From Delphinus delphis (lineage: Eukaryota; Chordata; Mammalia; Artiodactyla; Delphinidae), in assembly GCF_949987515.2 (NCBI RefSeq), contig NC_082701.1, forward strand, positions 36,225,755 through 36,289,754: a stretch of 64,000 bases of DNA. The letters are read 5' to 3'. Shown one piece after another: positions 58,367-64,000 of this stretch. A model generated the notes under the pieces. It made no database searches. It was not told where the DNA came from and saw only the letters and a list, made by a program, of their open reading frames with translations. Within the stretch, counting starts at the first letter, position 1; the number at the start of each line of letters is the position of its first letter. A program made the position numbers and the translations under genes.

Positions 58367-60244
58367 TATATGCTACCTACAAGAGACTCACATCAGATCT
58401 AAAAACACACAGAGACTGAAAGTGATGCAGTGGAAAAACTTATTCCATGCAAATGAAAAGGAAAATAAAGCTGGGTAACAATATTTATATCAGGCAAAAT
58501 AGACTTTAAAACAAAAACTGTAACAAGAGACAAAAATGGACAGTACATAATGTTAGAGGAATCAATCTAACAAGAATATATAACCGTTGTAATATATATG
58601 TACCCAACATAGGAACCCCTAAATACAGAAAGCAAATATGGAAAAACATAAAGAATAACATGGACCATAGCACAGTAATAGTAAGGGATATTAACACCCC
58701 AATTACATCAATATGCCTTAAAGATGTCACCAAAAAACTATTAGAAATTATCAATACATTCAGTAAAGTTGTAGGATACAAAATATATAAAGAAAGTTGC
58801 ATTTCTATACACTAACAACTAAAGAGAAATTAATAAAACAATCCCATTTACAACTGCATCCCTTGTAAGATGCAAAGACTAACATAACAGGAATAAATTT
58901 AACTAAGGAGATAAAAGACCTGTACTCAGGAATCTATAAGGCACCGTTGAAAGAAATTGAAGATGACACAAACAAATGGAAAAATATACCATAATCAGGA
59001 ATTAGAAGAATTAACATTGTTAAAAGGACCATACTACCCAAGGCAATCTACAGATTCAATGCAATCTCTATCAAAATACCAATGGCATTTTTCATAGAAC
59101 TAGAGCAAAGAATCTTAATATTTGTATGGAAACACACACACACACAAACCCAATTAACCAAAATAATCTTGAGAAAGAACAAAGCTGGAGGTGTCACTCT
59201 TCCTGATATCAAACTATACTACAAAGCTACAATAATCAAACAATGCAGTACCAGCACAAAAACAGACACATAGATCAATGGAACAGAACTGAGAACCCAG
59301 AAATCATCCCACATTTATATGGTTATATAATCTAACACAAAGGAAGCAAGGATATACAATGGGGGGAAAGACAGCCTCTTCAATAAATGGTGTTGAGAAA
59401 GCTGGACAGTCACATGTAAAAGAATCAAAATAGACTAATTTCTCACACCACATACAAAAATAAATTCAAAATGGATTCGATATTTAAATGTAAGACCTGA
59501 AACCAAAAAACTCCTAGAAGAAAGCATAGGCAGTACACTCTATGACATCATCAGTCTTAGCAATAAATTTTTGGATATGTCTCCCCAGGCAAGGGAAACA
59601 AAAGCAAAAAATTAACAAATGGGACTGCATCAAACTAAAAGGCTTTTGCCAGAGAAGGAAACTATCAACAAAACAAAAAGGCTGCCTACTGAATGGGAGA
59701 TGATATTTGCAAACAATATATCTAATAAGGGGTTAATATCCAAAATATACAAAGAACTCATACAACTCAACATCAAAAACACAATAAACTCAATTAAAAA
59801 ATGAGCAGAGGACCTGAATAGATTTTTTTTTTGAAGAAAACATACATGTGGGCAACAACTATACGAAACGAGGCTCAACATCACTAATTATCAGGGAAAT
59901 CAAATCAAAACCACAATGAGATATCACCTCATACATTTCAGAATGGCTGTCTTCACAAAAAGCAAGAAATAATAAATGTTGAGGATGTGGAGAAAAGGGA
60001 ACTTTCGTGTACTCTTGATGGGAACGTAAAACCATGCAGCTACTATTGGAAAACTGTATGGAGATTACTCAAAAAAAATAAAAATAAATTAAAAATATGA
60101 TCCAGCAATTCTACTTCTGGGTGTTTATTTGAAGAAAGTGAGAAAAACTAATTGGAAAAGATATATGCGGTCTTATATTCGTTTCAGCATTATTTACAAT
60201 AGCCAGGATATGGAAGCAACCTAAGTGATGAATGGATAAAGAAG

Positions 60245-60249
<5 letters not shown>

Positions 60250-60306
<57 letters not shown>

Positions 60307-60376
60307 TATACATATATACATATATATACATATATATACATATATATGTATATATAGTGATATAGATATGTATATA
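60250..60376. repeat. (TA)n and TATACA-type microsatellite
   Basis: About 22 TA units are followed by a variable ATACAT/ATATGT tract, within the end of L1-G ORF2. Confidence 0.93.
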
Positions 60377-60869
60377 ATAAAATATTACTTAGGCATAAAA
60401 AGAATGAAATCTTGCCACTTGTCAAAACATGGATGGGCATATACTGTATTATGCTGAGTGAAATAAATCAGAGAAAGACAAATACTATATGATTTCACTT
60501 ATTTGTGGAATCTATAAAACCAAAGGAATGAATAAACATAACAAAACAGAAAGAGTCATATATCCAGAGGACAAACAAGTGGTTGTCAGATGTGATGGGG
60601 CTGGGGAAGGAGAGAAATATGTAAGGAAAATTAAGAGGTACAAATTTACAGTTACAAAATGAATGAGTCATCTGGATGAAATGTATAGAGTAGAAAACAT
60701 TGTCAATTCTAATGTAATATCTTTGTATAGTGACAGATCATAACTAGACTTATCATAGTGATCATATTGCAAAGTATAGAGCTATGTAATCACTGTGTTA
60801 TGCAACAGGAACTAACATGGTGTTTTCAGTCAATTATACTTCAAAAACAAACTAAAACAAACTCATAAA

Positions 60870-61258
60870 AAAAGAGATCAAGTTTATGGTAACCAGAAGT
60901 GGGGAGTTGGGGTGTGGGAATTTGATGAAGATGGTATATTTAGTACAAACTTTTGATACAAACTACTAGTTATCAGATAAATAAGCACTAGGGATGTAAT
61001 GTACAGTATGATAAATATAATTAACACTGGTATGTTATACATGGAATTTGTTAAGAGAGTAAATCTAGTAGTTCTCATCACAGGGAATTTTTCCTTTTAT
61101 TTTTAATCTATGTGAGATTATGGATGTTCACTAAAATTATATAGTAATCTTTAAATGATATATACATCAAAGCATTATGCTGTATCCCTGAAACTTATAC
61201 AGCGTTGTTTGTCAGTTATATCTCAATAAAACTAGAAGAAAAAACAAATAAATCAATT
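60870..61258 (+). mobile_element. LINE-1 3' end, 5'-truncated (L1-H)
   Basis: GTTTATGGTAACCAGAAGTG, GGGATGTAATGTACAGTATG, TGTATCCCTGAAACTTATAC and TATATCTCAATAAAACTAG are the 3'UTR of an older L1 group. It abuts the tail of L1-G directly. Confidence 0.8.
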
Positions 61259-61275
61259 TACATTAAAAAAAAATA

Positions 61276-61742
61276 TATAACTCAGGAATAGCCAGATGGA
61301 AGAGATACATTGGGCAAGGAATGGGGAAATACTGCAGAGCTTCCGTGCTCTCTCCAGGAGCACCACTCTCCCAACACCTCCATAATTTCACCAACCTGGA
61401 AATTCTCTGAATTCCCTCCTTTTGGGTTTTTGGAGGCTTCATTACAAAGGCATGATTGACCGATAATTGGCCAGTAGTGGTTAAACTCAATCTGTATCTC
61501 CTCCCGCTCCCTGGAAATCAGGGTGTGAAACTGGAAGTTCCAACCCTGTAATCAGAAGATTGGCTGTCCTGGCAACCAGGTCCCCCACCTCCTTAGAGGC
61601 TTTCCAAAGTTTACATCATTATCATAACAAAAAATATATTTTTTGCCCTTATCAGTTAGGAAATTCCAAGGGCTTTAGGAGCTCTGTGCCATAAAAGAGT
61701 CAAAGACTAAATATATACTTTTTATTATAAATCACAATATCA
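61276..61742 (+). mobile_element. LTR-like sequence, probable solo LTR of an endogenous retrovirus
   Basis: GGAATGGGGAAATACTGCAG, CTCTCCAGGAGCACCACTCT, TTGGAGGCTTCATTAC, AATTCCAAGGGCTTTAGGAG and an end of ATTATAAATCACAATATCAC follow the order of an ancient LTR that I recognise in mammalian genomes but name only as ERV-type. About 467 bp, no internal viral genes, non-coding. Confidence 0.5.
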
Positions 61743-62850
61743 CTACCAGTTTTGTCAGTTTACTATGAAGTTAAACATTCAATTACCACATGATTTTTAG
61801 GTATTTGTCCTAGAAAAATGAAAACTTTATTGTAAGTAAACCTAGAGAAAGTTTCCCCCCTGAATTTGCTTTAAGAGAACACTGTGTGCTAAATTGAACA
61901 AAGTGAAAATACATTTTTATGTGACTGGGATGTCTCATTGTTCACCAACTCAGGCATACAATGCAATCAAATTTATGTTAATTTATCTTGGTAGCTCCAG
62001 GTCTTCTGATCCCATTGGAATTTCTGTCTCTGCAAAGATTTTTTTCCTCAAGCATTTCTAAGCCTCCATATTTTCATTTAGAAAGCTGTTCTAGTAGTTG
62101 CTCAGAGTCAGTGGAAGGTATGGCAGGGTTCTATTATGGGCTACACAAAGGTGAAGTGCATTCACTAGCCTAATTGCAATTGTCAATGGTGTTTTATTCA
62201 AATGTTTTTCTATCAGGTAGCTGGATTATGGCAGATTCCATCAGCAGGTGAAGCCCCTGAAACACTGAAGTGTTGACTGACTCCTTCCTTCCTACATTTA
62301 TTCAGGGGACCTGTATTTCTCCTGCATTATGGTTTCTATTGTCTTCTGCACCCCTATCATAATTCCACTAAATATGATTGCTTATGGGCAGACACCAATC
62401 CTGATCAAAGACCTCTTTCCTTTTTCTTCAAAGGCTCCTCAGGTACTGTGTACATCAATGGCTATAAATCATTGCTTGAAATGAGGAATGTCAGCAATTT
62501 CACCACAAATACAATAGTAAGTTTTGTATAGTTGCCTTTAATAACATCCCTCACTGCAAAGAGAAAATGTACCTAACACTAAAACAATGGCATTGGCAGT
62601 GGGTAATTTGAAATCATATGTTCTGGCAAGGATATGGAGTGTAGATTGACTATAGTGCCAATTACGGAAGCAGCTGTGTGCTTTGGGAAATAAACCAAAA
62701 CAAAACTGTAGCAATTCCATCTCAATAAGATGGATTTAAAAAAGGTATGAAGGAGAGATTCAAGATTCTTTTTAGAAATTTAACTGCTAAGCTCCCAAAA
62801 CTTTGTCAGAATTAATAAAAATTTCTATAGAATATTAGAGATTAGTACAG
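61743..62850. other. Unique DNA, nothing recognised
   Basis: No recognised element or exon. Confidence 0.4.
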
Positions 62851-62851
62851 C

Positions 62852-62950
62852 ATAAGGATTAAGAAATCAAGCTGTTAATCCAGTCAGACCTGAGTTGGAA
62901 CTCAGCCAGCATAATGCTTTGGATGAAATAAATGATAAATAAATATGAAC
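62852..62950 (+). mobile_element. MIR 5' part
   Basis: AAGGATTAAGAAATCAAGC, CCAGTCAGACCTGAGTTGGA and ACTCAGCC match the MIR tRNA-like head. It is cut short by the L1-I insertion. Confidence 0.5.
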
Positions 62951-62966
62951 AAATATCAGTAACATT

Positions 62967-63390
62967 ATTAAAAGTCTACAAATAATAAATGCTGGAGAGG
63001 GTGTGAGAAAAGGGAGCCCTCCTACACTGTTGGTGGGAATGTAAATTGGCGCAGCCACTGTGGAAAATAGTAGGGATGTTCCTCAGAAAACTAAAAAAAA
63101 TAGAATTACCATACGATCCAGCAATCCCACTCCTGGGCATATATCTGGACAAAACTATAATTCAAAAAGGTATGAGCACCCCTATGTTCATAGCAGCACT
63201 ATTCACAATAACAAAGACATGGAAAGAACTTAAATGTCCATTGACAGATGGACAAATGGACAGATAAAGATGTGGTACATATATACAATGGAATACTTCT
63301 CAGCCATAAGAGAGAACAGCAACATGGACACAACTAGAGATTATCATACTAAGTGAAGTAAGTCAGAAAGAGAAAGACAAATACCATATG
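62967..63390 (+). pseudogene. LINE-1 ORF2 C-terminal remnant (L1-I)
   Basis: An open piece at 63046-63267 reads [20 protein letters not shown] and [20 protein letters not shown], the final part of ORF2. A frameshift precedes it, and nothing of the enzyme domains is present. Confidence 0.8.
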
Positions 63391-63761
63391 ATATCACTTA
63401 TATGTGGAATCTAAAATATAACACAAATGAAACTGTCTATGGAACAGAAACAGAATCATGAACATAGAGAACAGACTGGCAGTTGCCAAGGGAGAGGGTG
63501 TTAGGGGAGGGATGGAGTGGGAGGAGGTTGGAGTTAACAAATGTAAGCTTTTATATAAAAAATGGATAAGTAACAAGGTCCTACTGTATAGCCCAGAGAA
63601 CTATATTCAATATATTATGATAAGCCATAATGGAAAAAGAATGTATATATATGTATAAGTGAATCATTTTGCTTGCAGCAGTAATTAACACAACATTGTA
63701 AATCAACTATACTTCAGTAAAAATAAGTAAAACAAAAAAAATAATAATAATAAATTAAAAA
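62967..63761 (+). mobile_element. LINE-1 3' portion, 5'-truncated (L1-I)
   Basis: The insertion is about 795 bp, from the ORF2 C-terminus (AATGCTGGAGAGGGTGTG; translated [17 protein letters not shown]) through a 3'UTR to an AATAATAATAA tail. The target AAATATCAGTAACATT (62951-62966) recurs as AAATATCGGTAACATT (63762-63777), one mismatch. Confidence 0.9.
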
Positions 63762-63777
63762 AATATCGGTAACATTT

Positions 63778-64000
63778 TACCAATACCCATATTCAGAGTC
63801 CTATGCTCAAAGTAGTTTTGGAAACACAAGTGTAAATTAATTTAAGTAGACTTCAAAAAATGTTTTTCATAACCTTAATTAGTGCACACTGAAGACTTGC
63901 AAGACAGTGGTAGTATGTAGTATTTTTCAAAATAATTTGAACTTAGACCCCTTATTTCTCAGAATATCCCAATAGGAAAAGTGTGGCTTAAGAACCTTCT
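63778..64000. other. Unique DNA, nothing recognised
   Basis: No recognised element to the end of the window. Confidence 0.4.

Larger units (their letters stand above)
58051..60480 (+). pseudogene. LINE-1 ORF2 remnant (L1-G)
   Basis: The ATG at 58051 opens sequence like that of other ORF2 starts (TLNVNGLNNPIKRHEWLN-type). It is broken by the Tigger MITE at 58158. Near 58712 the endonuclease part (ATTAACACCCCAATTACATC) joins directly to text that belongs after the catalytic box (CACCAAAAAACTATTAGAAA), so the polymerase active site is gone. [18 protein letters not shown] (59082) and the C-terminal part near 59980-60240 survive in pieces. Confidence 0.75.
55468..60865 (+). mobile_element. Old near full-length LINE-1, internally deleted (L1-G)
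   Basis: It opens GATGTGGCCAAGAAGACAGA and GTAGGAAGACCCTGAGTTTG, the leader of an older mammalian L1 group. Order: 5'UTR to about 56394, ORF1 remnant 56395-57556, ORF2 remnant from 58051 to about 60480, and a 3'UTR with tail to 60865. It carries a SINE, a Tigger MITE, two TA-type microsatellites and a large ORF2 deletion near 58712. Confidence 0.82.

Noticed and set aside
1..64000. Host protein-coding exon, CRISPR array, bacterial operon or replication origin
   Set aside because: No open frame outside transposons resembles a known protein. There are no regularly spaced direct repeats with unique spacers, and composition and repeat content are mammalian.

Overview
This window is mammalian intergenic DNA, very probably from a cetacean. 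I find no host exon, tRNA or rRNA gene, and no CRISPR or bacterial feature. The call rests on eight tRNA-derived SINEs of the CHR type (opening with the GGGCTTCCCTGGTGG / GGGACTTCCCTGGTGG motif of Cetartiodactyla). Several are the short, CpG-rich form that is abundant in whales and dolphins. The LINE-1 copies also have 3' ends of the cetartiodactyl type. Family names come from recognition of the sequences; no database was searched.

Layout. 1-14.2 kb is AT-rich and mostly unique, with old mammalian repeats (MER20-like, MER5A, MIR, L2), one 5'-truncated L1 3' end (2.1-2.5 kb) and one inverted L1 3' half (6.7-8.56 kb). 14.2-21.7 kb is an essentially full-length L1 ('L1-C', about 7.5 kb), with a long 5'UTR, decayed ORF1 and decayed ORF2. 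21.7-33.6 kb is mostly unique, with MIR/L2 remnants, one SINE, a CA/TA microsatellite and two short tandem duplications. 33.6-39.15 kb is an older, internally deleted L1 ('L1-D') carrying a SINE. 39.87-46.25 kb is a second full-length L1 ('L1-E') bounded by a perfect 12-bp target-site duplication and carrying a SINE with a foldback inside it. 46.25-54.5 kb holds three more SINEs, MER5A, L2 and two Tigger-type DNA transposons. 54.5-61.3 kb is a complex of older L1 pieces ('L1-F', 'L1-G', 'L1-H') interrupted by two SINEs and a Tigger MITE. The right end holds an LTR-like sequence, a MIR fragment and one more truncated L1 (62.97-63.76 kb, with a 16-bp target duplication).

The window is therefore a layered record of retrotransposition. 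By my boundaries L1 makes up roughly 45% of it, nearly all on the + strand. No L1 copy keeps both ORFs open, so none should move on its own. The SINEs have no protein and are known to use L1 machinery; their poly(A) tails and target duplications here fit that. The points most worth following up are: the unrelated 5'UTR modules on two otherwise closely matching L1s; the tandem-duplicated 5'UTR with an ETS/YY1-like start in L1-C; the perfect 21-bp inverted repeat inside a SINE; and the remnant of a Tigger transposase DNA-binding domain. I found no new protein-coding system.
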